Assembly: GCA_019914995.1 (NCBI GenBank)
Contig: CM034138.1
Coordinates: 6,206,535-6,270,534, forward strand
Reading direction: 5' to 3'
DNA from: Acanthochlamys bracteata
Taxonomy: Eukaryota; Streptophyta; Magnoliopsida; Pandanales; Velloziaceae
Length of the DNA: 64,000 nt
A program made the translations under genes and the position numbers. Positions 1-14,100 of this stretch are shown here, piece by piece. Under the pieces are notes generated by a model, which was not told the DNA's origin, ran no database searches, and was given only the letters and a program-made list of their open reading frames with translations. Numbering within the stretch: the first letter of the stretch is position 1; each line of letters opens with the position of its first letter.

Positions 1-754
1 TGTTTAATTTTAGAAAAGATTCATTTCAAAAGTACTCCTAAATGCCTCATAACACTAGATATCTAATCCCTAGCATTGAGGGAGCATTGGACATGATTCG
101 AGCAAAGCATACGAAGGAGCGGATGGCTGGAGTTTAACGACTTACCAATTCCTTAAGTCGACTCAAAATCTCAACTTTTTCTTTCTTCTCTCTCTCTCTT
201 TGGAACTAACCATGGGAGAAGAGAGAAACCAGCATACTCATCGGTTACAAGTCTCCCGATAAGTTAGAATCCGTTCTAGCTCGATTGAATTTCGGTTTCT
301 AGTTTACGAATCTTTAGTGTGTCTGAATCGATCGATCAAGTATTTGTTATGTTGTTCTCATTCTTATTCATGTAAATTGATTTTTTTTTTTTTTTGTTGT
401 TGTTTTCGACTTTTGTGTTAGTTTCTGTTTTATGGTGTTGTTTTGATATGTTTCTAGTGATTTACTAAGTCCTTTAATGTTAGTCAACCTCTATGTCGAG
501 CTGGTAATTATTGATTGATGTTATCGATGTTTGATGGAGCAACACTAGTGAAAACTTATTTATTTGCATAGTTTATAGTGTTCATGATTTATCGCGTGTT
601 ACATCCGCAGCTCTTACAAAAATGATAATGTTTTGACAATATTGCTATCGGGATTCAGTGCCACTAATGCTTTAACCGACATAGTCATTTTGGCTAGTTT
701 AGGAGATGATTTTGTTTAGGTTTTAGTGATTGAATTCCTATCAACATAATCTAC
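1..754. other. No supported gene; intergenic or UTR-like
   Basis: A short open stretch ends in TAA at 135-137 (reading ALDMIRAKHTKERMAGV before the stop). A pyrimidine-rich stretch follows at about 170-200. Neither has a recognisable domain or a clear splice context, so this could be the last exon of an off-window gene or chance. A poly-T run lies near 380-395. Nothing else is seen. Confidence 0.3.
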
Positions 755-1341
755 TAGGGATAACAATTCAGATTTTTGAGTCAATTTCAGATCGATCCAT
801 ATAATAATCGGATCAAAATTGTTTACCTCTAACACGATCTATTTATTTATATGGATCAAAAGTGTCAACCTTAATCCAAACTATATAATAACCGAATAAA
901 ATTTGATTCAACATATTTAATAATTCAATAGTTAAAATATTAATTTTTAATAATAATTATATATATATATATATATATATTATTAATTATGGTATATGTA
1001 AAAGAAAATCTTAATTTTGACAAAATTTATAAATAAGTAAAAATTAGTTAAATTATGATAAACTAAGAAATATATATATATAGAGATTAAATTTAAATCT
1101 TATGCTATTATTCAAAATATTTTTTAATTATTAAATAATATATATTATATAAATAATTATATAGGTTAAACATGTCAATTCAGATCAATCCGAACTTGAT
1201 CTGAACATGTTTAATTTTCTTGTATCAAATTCGGATCGAACCGAAAGTGATCCGAGCCCGATAATAGTTTAATCTGAACTCAACTTTTTTGAATCAATTT
1301 CAAATCGGATTTACGAGTCAGGTCTGAATTTGCTACCCGTA
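755..1341. mobile_element. hAT-like non-autonomous TIR element (family B)
   Basis: The left end reads TAGGGATAACA and the right end GCTACCCGTA, which are imperfect inverted repeats. The flanks TAATCTAC (747-754) and AAATCTAC (1342-1349) form an 8-bp target duplication with one mismatch, the size expected of hAT elements. The interior is AT-rich with recurring GGATC/GATCC-type words. Better preserved copies lie at 61916-62476 and 62531-63076. No transposase is encoded. Confidence 0.7.
958..981. repeat. (AT)n microsatellite
   Basis: About eleven consecutive AT dinucleotides inside the hAT-like element; probably length-polymorphic. Confidence 0.9.
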
Positions 1342-1587
1342 AATCTACCATATCAATTGTACTAATCTTTATTGTAAAGAACTATGTTCAACTGTAATGT
1401 TGTTGTAGATAAACCTTTTTGGTTATAGTTTATCTGAAATTGATCGGATGACTACGCCTTATACTTGTAACTGCAAAGAAAGTATAGATAGTCTCCTTCT
1501 GTGGTTTCAAAAACTACACCAGGACTTAGAGCTCTTGGAGGGTTATTTCTCCTGCCCCTATCTCGGTGTAGCTTGGATTGGCTCCGG

Positions 1588-1846
1588 AGCTGTTTGATTC
1601 AGCTTATCAAAAAATAAATTTTTAATTTTTTATTATATATTTTTTTATATATATTTTATAAGTATTTAAAAAATTTATTTAAAAATTTAAAAAGTGTAGA
1701 AAAATTTTATATAGTGAAATCTCTTTATTATATTTTTTTATTATTTTTTTAAAGATAAAAAAAATAAAATTCGTTTCTAAAAAAATATAAAAATAATTTT
1801 TATTTTAAAAAATTTTATTTCAAAAATTATTTCAAACGCACATTCC
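1588..1846. mobile_element. AT-rich MITE (family A)
   Basis: The end resembling GTTTGATTCAGCTTATC and the opposite end TTTCAAACGCAC are inverted relatives of the termini of the better preserved copy at 62519-63325 (GGGGCGTTTAG / CTAAACGCCC). The body is almost pure A/T with AAAATAA and TTATTTT runs. No coding capacity. Confidence 0.5.
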
Positions 1847-1992
1847 ATCTTTTGGTAGTCGGGGGCTTCCAAACGTTGTTTGTCGATGCTGCAAGAAGGC
1901 ATTAATAGATAATCATGTGAGTGAGGTGTGTCATGGTATTAAAGCATTTTAATCGTAGTATTGATTGTTAAAACAACTTCTAATTTCTTAAT

Positions 1993-2228
1993 TGTGTTTG
2001 AGATTCTTTTTGAAATAAAATTTTTTTAAATAAAAGAATATTTTATCTTTTTGAAAAATAAGTCTATATTTTTTACCTAAAAAATAAAAAAATCTTACTA
2101 AATAGAAAATGTTTTATATTTTTTAAAATTTTAAATAAACTTTTTAAATACTTATAAAAATTTATTTAAAATATAAAATTAATTATTAAAAAATTATTTT
2201 TTAAAATGCTCCGCCAAACGCTCCCTTA
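1993..2228. mobile_element. AT-rich MITE (family A)
   Basis: Same architecture as the neighbouring copies: TGTTTGAGATTCTTTTTGAAAT at the left, CGCCAAACGCTCCC at the right, and an A/T interior of about 230 bp. Confidence 0.5.
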
Positions 2229-2354
2229 TTACTGTCCGCTTCAAAGCAATCATAGATTTACCATATTCTTGAATAATTGTTCGTTTATGTCTTAATAGTT
2301 CACTAATTCAATAGCATACCATTCTTTACAGTAATTCAAACCATGAGGACATTC

Positions 2355-2584
2355 AGGAGCGTTCGGCATTGCTTTCTCATAAAATAATTTTTTAATTTTT
2401 TATTTCATATTTTTAATATATTTTATAAGTATTTAAAATTTATTTAAAAACTTAACAAAAATAATTTTATATAATAAGATTTTTTTAATTATTTATTTTT
2501 ATTATTTTTTAATAAAAAAATGAGACTCATTTTCAAAAAATATTTTAAAAAAGTTTTATTCTAAAAGCACTCTTAAATGCTTCT
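2355..2584. mobile_element. AT-rich MITE (family A)
   Basis: Begins AGGAGCGTTCGGCATTGC and ends with a degenerate AAGCACTCTTAAATGC. The A/T-only middle is shared with the copies on either side. Confidence 0.5.
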
Positions 2585-2624
2585 GATCAATCAGATGTCA
2601 ATTTTTAGGAAGAAACACTAAATT

Positions 2625-2860
2625 TAATTAAGCATTTGAAAGTATTTTTAAAATTGAAAATTTTTTTTTAAAAAATAAGTTTTATTTTTTTTACTTTAAA
2701 AAATAATAAAATAAGTAATAAAAAAATCTTACTAAGTAAATATTTTTATATTTTCTAAATTTTAAATAAATTCACTAAATATTTATAAAAATATATTAAA
2801 AAATATAAAATTTAAATTTAAAATTTTAATTTCTGAAAAATCAATGCCAAACGCTACCAT
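2625..2860. mobile_element. AT-rich MITE (family A)
   Basis: The left part contains AAGCATTTGAAAGTA and the right end CAATGCCAAACGCTACC. Fourth copy of this family in about 1.3 kb. Confidence 0.5.
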
Positions 2861-2910
2861 CATGTGCATAGCTGTAAGTCTGAGGGCAAGCAGCGATGAA
2901 ATTATGAATA

Positions 2911-3213
2911 CTTAGGTTATATTTATCTACCACATAAATTTACTTTTTTAAAAATAAAATTGTATTTTTAATTCATTTTCAATTAAAATAAATATAAAAA
3001 GTTTTATTCAGTTTTTTGATAAAAAACTCTATTTTAAAAATTAATAATTTTAATTCTAAATTTAAATTAAAATTAAAGATTTATTTCTAAACTCATTTTT
3101 AATATAAATCAATATAAATATAAATATTTAGTTTTTATTAAATTTACTTTCACGTTCCGACTCATTTTGTACAAATTCATCTTTAAAAAAATGAGTTCAA
3201 CGTAAACAAGCCC
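2911..3213. repeat. AT-rich element, probably another MITE
   Basis: A long A/T-rich stretch with TTTTAAAAATAAAATT-like words, bounded by AGGTTATATTTATC and GTAAACAAGCCC. The ends are only weakly inverted, so the boundaries are approximate and it may belong to a different family from the four copies before it. Confidence 0.3.
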
Positions 3214-3840
3214 AACGGCTGATTTGCCGATTAGTCTACTTCATTGCCGATCCTTGTTCTTCGACTTCGTCGCTGACTTTGTTCTTCGTCTTCATCGCTG
3301 AACTTTGTTCTTCTTCTTCCCCTATCATTCAGTTCCATCTTCGGCGTTATCTTTGTTCTTCTTCTTCCCCGATCATTTTGTTTAGTCTTCGTCTTCTTCT
3401 TCTTGATCGTGCTCCAAAACATCCAAAATGTTATTTAAAATTCTTTTCATTTAATTACATTGATTGATCAAGTCTTTGGGAGAGATAGAGATCGATTCCC
3501 GGCTTCGGCCGGATATGGAAATCATTGCCGTTCGTCATCAATAACAAGACTCGTTCTGTCCTGCACTGCTTTGCTTGGTAGGTTATCAGTTTGATCTGTT
3601 GATAATTATGATGATCTGTACTGCTTTGAGATAATTACGTAACCCATTTGTCCCCATTATTTCTATTTACTTGCTTAATTAATTGATTGAGCTGCCTGGT
3701 TATGAAAGAGAGAAAAGATAATAAATAATAGAAGGTTGAAAGTTTTGAAGACAAACGAAAGTTTTGTTTCTACATTGTGTTGTTTTTCTTTTGTTCCGGT
3801 TAAATTCACCTGATTTGAATTGGGTTTAATTCATTCTGCA
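3214..3840 (+). other. CT-rich region upstream of the PPR relic
   Basis: About 200 bases (3231-3430) of imperfect TTGTTCTTCTTCTTCC-type repeats, suggestive of a plant 5' leader. A GC-richer stretch follows, and then an intron-like run ending in TTCTGCAG at 3841. It may be the 5' end of the ancestral PPR gene whose pieces follow. No open frame of useful length crosses it; the opposing small ORFs are artefacts of the CT repeat. Confidence 0.3.
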
Positions 3841-4446
3841 GCATTGCGCAGTCATATCGTTATGCTGCTGATAAAATTTGGAAAGTTTGGTGATGCACTC
3901 AAGGTGTTCGGCGAAACGTGTTAGCATGGTACTTGCCTGATGGATCGTTTTTTGGGTTTGTTGTTTTAGCTAGTGGAAGGTGGAAATTTTTATGGTGCGA
4001 TAAGATTGTTAAAGAGATTTTGTTTGGTTTTCTACATTTCGTTGTTTCTTTTGTTTCAATTTTAGTTCACCCGATCTGAATTAGGTTTAGTTCATTCTGC
4101 AGCATCACACAGGTATATCACTGTGTTGTTGATGAAATTTGGTAAGTTTGATGATGCATTAAAGATGTTTGATGCAATGTGTAAGTGTGAGTACTTGCCT
4201 GATGGATCATTTGAGTTTCTTGTTGATTGTCTAATGGAAGATAGGATTTTTTTATGGTGCAATTACATGTTAAATAGATGTAGTTTGAATAATCTCTTGA
4301 GTTCTTTGGTGGCGAAGAATATAAAGCGGTGGGGTTGTATTTGGAGCAGTTGGATTCGCCATATTTTGTTATTGATACATGATAGTTTTAATAATGGTGA
4401 ACCCCGTTTGTCCCTATGGATCAACTCAGTGACCCATCTGAGTTAA
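3841..4446 (+). pseudogene. Pentatricopeptide repeat (PPR) gene fragment, tandemly duplicated
   Basis: The second copy (about 4102-4446) reads LMKFGKFDDALKMFDAMC followed by LPDGSFEFLVDCLM, the helix-turn-helix spacing of plant PPR motifs. These proteins bind organellar RNA. The first copy (3841-4020) encodes a close relative that hits a stop soon after its first helix. Both copies are preceded by the same intron-like leader ending in TTCTGCAG, and they lie 261 bp apart, so the unit duplicated together with its upstream intron. No organelle transit peptide, no repeat array and no full-length frame remain. A working PPR protein needs many motifs, so this is a relic. It could also be one exon of a heavily split gene, which is unlikely. 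Confidence 0.6.
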
Positions 4447-4679
4447 CCAGTGATCTTGCAATCTTTTCAGGTCGATTCCTAGGTTGAGTTTAACTACTAT
4501 GTGTCCACAATGATTTAGAAAACCCAAGAAAAATCATCATACGCGAATCTTTGAAACCAGAACTTGTCAGGCAAATAGCGCACAACATCCCTAACGTCCA
4601 TGAGTATTCTGAAAACGGCGTCAAGAACTTGCAAAAGAAAAGGTTCACTAAAGACAGAAGAGTTCCTTTAACCAGTTTC

Positions 4680-6304
<1,625 letters not shown>

Positions 6305-7660
6305 TCTCTGAGCATCTGAAAGGCTAAATCCCCAACCCTGCATTTTGGAAAATTATATGGAGCTGAAACACTCTTTAAACAACAAACTCCAGCACACTCA
6401 CATATATGGCTAAATTTCGCAAAGCATCTCCTGCTACCTGTTACTACTATGAAGAAAAAGCAGCACTGTTTACAAACAATTGAAAGTTATGGAAAACAAG
6501 ATACAATGTCTAATAGCATCATATAATAATGCGATATAACTAATTGCAGTAGAACAAAGAAAGATAATGAGAAAAACCACTATTGCATGTCAATGGTACC
6601 TCTTGTTAAATTGCTTCTGTGCCTCAAACATACTATGTATCCAAAATAAGCTCATCCTTAGTTTCAGTCACCTTTCTAATATACCTTTATTAGCAAACTC
6701 TTATTTTTGCAGTAGTGACTGACAATTACCAGACTGATAGGATATCAAAGTTGTGGTTAAAAATTTTCTAAATCAAGCTAAAAATTTTCTGGATCCCAAG
6801 ATCATTGATAAGTTTGATCTCTGAGTTGCAATTCACTAATGAGCTTAACGAATCAGCTCAAATGATGATCATTACAGGTGACGAAGAACCTTAGCCGATA
6901 CGCAAAATAAATGAGTCCTGGTAAGTAATCGAGCAATCACCAACTGAGATCACAAGCATAAATTAGAAAAACACTATTAGCTTTTAAGATTCCGAGCTTC
7001 TAGCTTTGATTAAACAATACAAATTTATATGTGTTCCATAATTTTTCTAATTGACTGAACATAAAGAACTCCAATTGTGTTCTCACAAATCAGTTTGTAG
7101 GCAGATGCTTCCTTTTGGTACTAAATTCAGGACAAAACGTGTCAACACATGAAATTTATAATAAAACCAATTCGTAAACTAACGAAAGAACAATCAGTAC
7201 CAGGCACTAATGAAAGAATTCGTAAACTAATATTCATATACAATCAGATACATAAGCACATAAGCATGTTCGGGTGGAAAGTCGGGTACTTTGGAATACT
7301 AATTGGTGGAAAATTACAACTATTGACCAGGGGGCCGAAGCATACAGCAACATTCATTACCAAAACCATTCTATCAAAGTAAATACTTCACCAAAGCTGA
7401 TCAATCATTTCAAGGAACACCAAAGAACATGCTATCGAAGTTCATTAACAAAGTGAAATTTATGAAACGAAGTTTGGCCGAAATCTCTGCAACAAGGGGA
7501 AACAAAAAAGAGAGATAACGCACCGGTTAGTCTCCTCAACGAACGCAAAGCCCTAGACTCTTTTGCAAATTTTGAAAAGGAAATCTTGAGCGGGAATCTA
7601 AATTCAACTAATTGAAGAGATCTAATATGTTTGGTTGGCGCCAAAACCTAGTTTAGGGCA
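6305..7660 (-). other. UBC37 5'-UTR, leader intron and promoter-proximal region
   Basis: On the minus strand the sequence before the first coding exon ends in a good acceptor (CCAAAATGCAG, AG at 6339-6338). A leader exon near 7430-7640 would supply the donor; a GGTGCG-type donor is seen near 7520. The small open frames here are not conserved with anything I recognise. The leader-intron structure is inferred, not proven. Confidence 0.45.
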
Positions 7661-7799
7661 GTAAAGATTTGAGAGAGGAATTGAGTCTCTTCCTACTTTT
7701 TCTACTTTCCTCTTTTTTTTCTTTATATTCTTTTCTGGTTTTTCATTTTGGTGGCGGGTGTAGCATGTTGAAGGCCGTGGGAGGCGGGGCTTCTCTTCT

Positions 7800-8152
7800 C
7801 AGGATTTTTTTTAGTGATTTTAAAAATATTTTTTTAAATAAAAATATTTTTATTATATTTTTAAAAATAAATTGTATTTTTATTTTAAAAAAATAATAAA
7901 TAATAATAATACTTTTTATAATAAAACTTTTTAATAAATATTATTAAAAATTAATATTTATAATTTTTATTTTAATAATTTTAATTATTAAATGGATCGA
8001 TTCGAATTTGATTTAGTTATAAATAGATTGAATTAGAATTGATAATTTGACTCATATAAATAAATAGATCGGATTAGAATTGAATAATTTTGACTCGATT
8101 ATTATATGAATCGATTCAGAACCGATTCAGAAATTCGAATTGCCACTTCTTT
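7800..8152. mobile_element. Truncated family B hAT-like element with A/T-rich flank
   Basis: From about 7915 to 8152 the sequence follows the right part of the element at 62531-63076: TTATTTTAATAATTTTAATT, then a GGATCGATTCGAATTTGA-type block, then AATTGCCACTTCT near the end. The left half is missing. 7800-7915 is A/T-rich and may be a remnant of a family A MITE. Confidence 0.5.
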
Positions 8153-9330
8153 GGAATACACATGGTGTGAGTTTAGCCCCGCGGTGAGAGTCTCAGTCTA
8201 TTTCGTTACTTTATACGTATCAGAGAGCAACATTTATGTTATTAAATAATTTAGATCATTTTTCAAATATCTAAAATTTTAATAGTTTTAAGCAAGAATT
8301 GGACAGTCACATATTACAAATATAAATTGAATTTAAAATTATAATCCAAAATTACTATACTTCGCTTACAACTTATTTAAAAAAATAATAATCAAATAAT
8401 TTTTTTCTAAGTTGGCACTTTGACAAAGTCTTAGCAGTCTACTTAACATTTAAATCTCACTTCCAATTAACTTTGAAAAATAATAAAAAATAAAACAAAA
8501 CTCTTATTTCAATCTATTTTTAAAAAATTTTAATTTTTACATTTTAATTTCGTAAAACTCATTTATGCGTATGTATTTGAAACAAATGAGCTAAACAAAA
8601 TGAATATGGATACTTGACAATACGTAATAAAACGGATGGATCTACGTTTTCTTTATTCAGTAGATGCGAAGATTTTAGAGTAAGTTAGACATAACACCAC
8701 ATTTATGCGTTTTTTTTTATGGTTTTTTGTTTTTCAAATTAAAAAAATTATACATGGGTGCCATATAAAGGTTGTTCAAAAATTTGTAATACATTATGGA
8801 TAATTTGTACGTCATGTGATAATTGTACCTCAAATTTCTTTTTTCAAAATGTCATAAAATTATTTTTGAAGCTCCTTGTTTTTTTTTCCTTTCAAAGAAC
8901 TTAACTTTAAGCTATTCTAAACATGAAAAAAGAGGAGGGCTTCAAAGCAATGTGGATTTAATAGACTCTGAACTGAAAAGAAGACCAAAGTGCTCTCAAG
9001 TAGTCTTCTAAAAGTTAGAATGGGCCTTAGCCCATCTAGTTTTGTTTCGAAGTTGAAATCAGTTGGGCGATAAAGAATCACAATTCAGTAGAAATTTTTC
9101 GAATTACTACAACCATCATAATTTTGAACAAAATTTGTAAGTAATCATGAAAACACAATAGATAAAAAAAGAGTAGATACTAAGGGTGGAAGAATTTTAC
9201 GCTAGATTAAATTACAATCCATTATTATCGCCAGAACATTGAAAGCTAATTTTTAAGAACCACAAGTTTAGAAAGTGCTCTCACTTTCCAAATCTTTTGT
9301 AATTAGGCAGATGAATTCTAATGTCCAGTC
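8153..9330. other. Intergenic, no gene seen
   Basis: AT-rich DNA between the divergent UBC37 and CHUP1 genes. Short open frames (for example 8823-9011) have no recognisable motif and no splice context. Confidence 0.5.
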
Positions 9331-9520
9331 TAGGAATGACAATTAGAGTTAGTGAGTCAATTTTAGATCGATACATTAATAATTGGATCAAATTCGTTCA
9401 ATTCTAACTCCAATTATAAATTTATACAGGTCAAAATTGTCAAGTCTAATCCAACCTATTTAATAATAGAATCAAATTCGAATCGACCTATTTAATAATT
9501 AAAATTTTTAATTTTTAATT
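9331..9520. mobile_element. Partial family B hAT-like element
   Basis: TAGGAATGACAATT followed by GATCGATACATTAATAATTG matches the left third of the 61916-62476 element. No matching right end is present nearby. Confidence 0.45.
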
Positions 9521-10002
9521 TTATATTTTTAAGCTTGAGTGAAATTATAAGTTTAGTTGAAATAAAGTGTACGATATTTTTGGTGAAAAAATATAGTGAA
9601 TGCTCGTCAAAATATGCATATTTTAATATCTTCATCGGTCCTTCGAATATAAAAAATTTTATTTTTATTTTTAAAAATATGTGGTGAGAGCTGAAATTTT
9701 ATAAGTATAAATATATATTAATAATTTCGAAAAAAATTTGGATAACATAGTTATCTAACAAAATTTTGATAAAAATTTTTATACAAAATTTAAATTCTTC
9801 ATTAAATAAATACTTACGTAGTAATACTTTCATAATATTATAATTCTTATCTTACACTATTTTACTAAGACATGAAAATAAACGATTAATTGTAAATACA
9901 ATATAATTTAATAATTTATATATTACTATTATTGATTTTTTTTATTGTCAAAATTTTGAATATACGGTAAGAAAAAATTAAAAAAATAGTTATTTTTTTA
10001 AG
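9521..10002. other. AT-rich intergenic DNA
   Basis: No gene, strong repeat match or regulatory signal could be identified. Confidence 0.4.
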
Positions 10003-10172
10003 AGGTGGTAATTCGGATTGGAGAGTTAATTTAATAATTGGATCAAATATGTTCAATTCTAATATAATCCATATATTTATGTGGATCAAAATTTTTAACT
10101 CTAATTCTAATTAAATAGAACGGTTTTGAATTAAAATTTTAAATTGGATTATATATTGCCAAATCTAGTCCG
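10003..10172. mobile_element. Short family B hAT-like derivative
   Basis: Starts AGAGGTGGTAATTCGGATT and ends ATATTGCCAAATCTAG, so both ends are recognisable but the interior is reduced to about 170 bp. This looks like an internally deleted copy. Confidence 0.5.
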
Positions 10173-11174
10173 GTCTTTAAGCAAGATGTTCATTTAAGAC
10201 TTGTCTTTTGAGTTTGAACATCAATTAACAAAGTGTAATTGGATTAATGGAGGGAATAACCTTTCGGTTAACATTGCTCTACACTAACCTTCTTGGCACT
10301 ATCTCCACCTCAGAAGCAAAGGGCTGAGAACTAAAAGACAACTCTCACTTTCCAAGACCTCACGCATCTCCAACCTCAACTTTGTTTATCTTCATAACCC
10401 CAAAAAGAGCCGCCCGTAGACAGATCATTTGCCAAATATTGCAAGATGCCTATAGTAGAGCAATCTTGTCCTCAACGTTGCTAGTGAAAATCTAACCTCT
10501 TAGATACATAAATTGTTTATTCCTATTCTCTTGGATTTGGTTGTCAGTTGACAGGAAGCTGAGTGCGACTTGGAGATTAAATTAATTAATAACAAGGCCA
10601 GAGAGATGAATCAGTACAGCGAATTAAACTACGATAACAGGAGGCCAGCCACATATTGTGGGAGTGCTTCCGGGTCCTTACAAAAAGAGATTTGAAAACA
10701 AGAGAAGGTACTGTTTCTCTGTTTGTTACCGTAGGCCTACAGATAAGAAGATGATTTCCATCCGTGGTGTTAAGACTTGTCTAGCGTAGCCTAGAGTTGG
10801 TATTCTTCACCAGCTTCTGCTACAAATCTTCTTAGTTATCTGTTGTTTCTAAGTTTCCCATGCGTTTCAACTGATATTGTACAAAGACCGGTTGAACCCA
10901 TACTTTTATCTAGACAGCTTACGAAGGATTGAAGGAAATTGGTGGCATGCTAGCAAGGCTGGATTTCCAGTGTCCTCCTGCTGTCTTTGCTATCTATGAG
11001 ATTGAGCAGCTGACGGCGGGACGACAGCCTCCGTGAAGATTTTAGGTGCTCTTCCTCTATTTCTGTTGGAATTTCCAATCGTATGTGCTTCTCTAAGAGT
11101 TGTCTTGCAAACAGAACCTGCACTTAAGAGTTGTCTTTGTATACCAGGTTTCTGTCGGGCATAACTACAAATAA
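10173..11174 (+). promoter_or_regulatory. CHUP1 upstream region and 5' leader
   Basis: GC content rises from about 10,250 and the sequence loses its transposon-like character, as expected of a promoter and transcribed leader. A possible leader-intron acceptor (TATACCAG) lies just before the start codon. I could not assign a TATA box or a transcription start with confidence. Confidence 0.4.
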
Positions 11175-14100
11175 ATGATAGTCAGATTAGGCTTCGTGGT
11201 TGCTGCCTCTATTGCAGCCTATGCAGTTAATCAGGTCAGAGCTCCTAGGCGGCGTGTCTTAAAATCTTCAGGTAGCGTCACTATATCTCTTGTTGCGAGG
11301 TTGTCATGTAGAATTCTTTTTAGTTTAGAACCATATTGTTTGCTTTAATCTTCCAACTCGTAGAACTTGTTAGCTATAATTTTCTGATTTCTATCTTAAC
11401 CTGTGAATTTAGAAGATAAGGAGACAGAACAAAATCCCGACTGGAATGAACGACGGCAGGGGCATGACGAAACGCACGTACTTGATGATAGAAAGGTTCA
11501 AACGATTACGCTATTCCTTTTCAATCACTTCTTACGGAATGATGAGTTCTCAATCAGTATTGTTATGCCGTTATGTATAATTGCTTTGTTTTGATATATC
11601 AATTTTCTGCAGGGGAAGGAGGAAAAAGAAGAGGAAGAAGATATTAAGACTATTAATGGACTAATAAATCTACCTACACCTAGTCCTGCTCTAGGAAACA
11701 TCGACGATGACGAGATGCTCCCTGAATTCGAGAGCCTTCTATCCGGAGCGATTGATTTTCCATTACCAGCAGACAAATACGATGTCAGAGCGGACTCGCA
11801 ATATGATACTGAAATAGCCAACAACGCATCTGAGCTAGAGAGACTGCGCCAATTGGTCAAAGAAATGGAAGAGAGAGAGGTGAAGCTTGAAGGGGAGTTG
11901 CTTGAGTACTACGGTCTAAAGGAGCAGGAGACAAGTATTGCTGAGCTACAGAAGCAACTGAAGATCAAAGCAGTAGAGATAGACATGCTAAACATTACAA
12001 TTAACTCGCTACAGGCAGAACGAAAGAAGCTCCAGCAAGAAATTGAGCAAGGAATATACGCTAAGAGGGAACTAGAAGCCTCAAGGAATAAAATTAAGGA
12101 GCTACAAAAGCAAATTCAGCTTGAAGCCAGCCAGACTAAGGGACAACTATTGTTGCTGAAGCAGCAAGTAACTAGTCTGCAGGCCAACGAAGAGGAAGCC
12201 TCTAAGAAGGATGCTGAGTTGGAGAAGAAGCTCAAGGTCTTCAAGGATCTGGAAGTGGAAGTAGTTGAATTACGAAGGAAGAACAAGGAGTTGCAGCTTG
12301 AGAAGAGGGAACTGACTGTGAAGCTTGACAGTGCTGAAGCTAGAGTTGCAGCACTTTCGGGCATGACTGAGGTATGGTGTTCTTTCTATCAAATACATTT
12401 TGTGAACACTTGCTCTCTCTCATTTCTACGGCTTGTTTACATATGATGGTTTTCTAGTTTTAATAACTTTCTTAATGCTGACCAAGGCAAGCTTATGAGT
12501 TCGTTTTATGTGTGCAACTTTGGTGCACATCATCGTACGCACGTTTTCTGTTCTGATTCTTAGCTACTATTGGTGTTCTATTAAGCGCATGGTGATTGAG
12601 GATTTATTAAAAATTATCCGGACCACAAAGATCAGGTGTATTTTCCCTAAGAATAGTGATTTTTTTGAAGTCTTTTAAGTTGTAGAATTAATCGCATCAA
12701 AAAGTAATTTAATTGAAGATCGTTTAACTTGCAGAGCGAGTTGGTTGCTCAGGCAAGGGAGGAGGTAAACAACTTAAGGCATGCCAATGAAGACCTTGTC
12801 AAGCAAGTGGAAGGCCTGCAGACGAACAGATTTAGTGAAGTGGAGGAATTGGTCTACCTTCGATGGGTTAATGCGTGCTTGCGATATGAGCTCCGAAACT
12901 ATCAAGCGCCTTCAGGGAAGATATCTGCTCGTGATCTCAACAAGAATTTGAGCCCCAAGTCACAGGAAAGAGCTAAAAGACTGCTATTGGAGTATGCAGG
13001 ATCAGAGCGTGGACAGGGTGATACAGATATGGACGGTGTTTCTTCAATGCCCTCTTCTCCTGGGAGCGAGGACTATGACAATATCTCCATAGATAGCTCT
13101 TCAAGCAAGTATAGCACGTTAAGCAAGAGACCAAGTCTGATCCAGAAACTCAAGAAATGGGGCAAGACCAAGGATGATAACAGCGCAGTGGCTTCACCTA
13201 CGAGGTCCCTAGGGAGTAATTCACCTATGAGAATCAGCCATAGGTCACAGTCGGCACCGAAGGGTCCCTTAGAAGCACTCATGATAAGAAATGCTGGAGA
13301 TGGTATGGCCATCACCACCTTCGGCACGAAAGAGCAAGATCCAAATGATTTATTAGATGACTCAAATCTTCCAGCATTAAGAACGAGGGTTGCATCTAAT
13401 GATTCACTGAACACAGTGGCGTCATCTTTCCGGCTGATGTCCAAGACTGTCGAAAGTGTAGCAGACGAAAAATACCCTGCATACAAAGATAGGCACAAAC
13501 TTGCCCTGGAGAGGGAGAAGGCTATCAAGCAGAAAGCAGAGCAGGCTAGAGCGGAGAGGTTTGGCAACGGTTCTTCAAACTTCGATCCGAGTTCCAAGGT
13601 TCAGAGAGAAAGATCAGCATCACTGCCTCCCAAACTAGCTCAAATCAAGGAGAAAGTTACAGTTGGCCCTGGCGTTGATTCCAGTGAGCAGTCTGGGGAA
13701 AACAAGGCGAATACACCAGTTGTGAGCAAGACAAAACTTGCCCATATTGAGAAGCGAGCTCCCCGAGTACCCAGGCCTCCTCCGAAGCCTACGGGATCAG
13801 TATCTGATATCAAGTCTAATGATCCATTAGGCAGCACACTTCTGCCTCCGCCTCCACGTCCTCCACTGCCTCCAGGTGCACCTCCACCTCCACCACCGCC
13901 AAGACTGCCTGGAGTTCCACCTCCACCTCCTCCACTTCCTGGAAGCCAGAAAGGACTGACCAATGAAGATAAGGTTCACCGCGCTCCTGAGCTAGTCGAG
14001 TTCTATCAAACTTTGATGAAGCGAGAAGTGAAGAAGGATACAGCTACTTTAGCTTCATCAACATCAACTGCTGGAGATATTAGGAGTAATATGATTGGGG

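Noticed and set aside
1..137. Open stretch ending ...TKERMAGV at 135-137
   Set aside because: Too short, no domain and no defined splice acceptor; it may be a last exon but cannot be supported from this window.
3231..3467. Opposing small frames rich in Arg/Ser
   Set aside because: Both are translations of an imperfect CT/GA-rich repeat.
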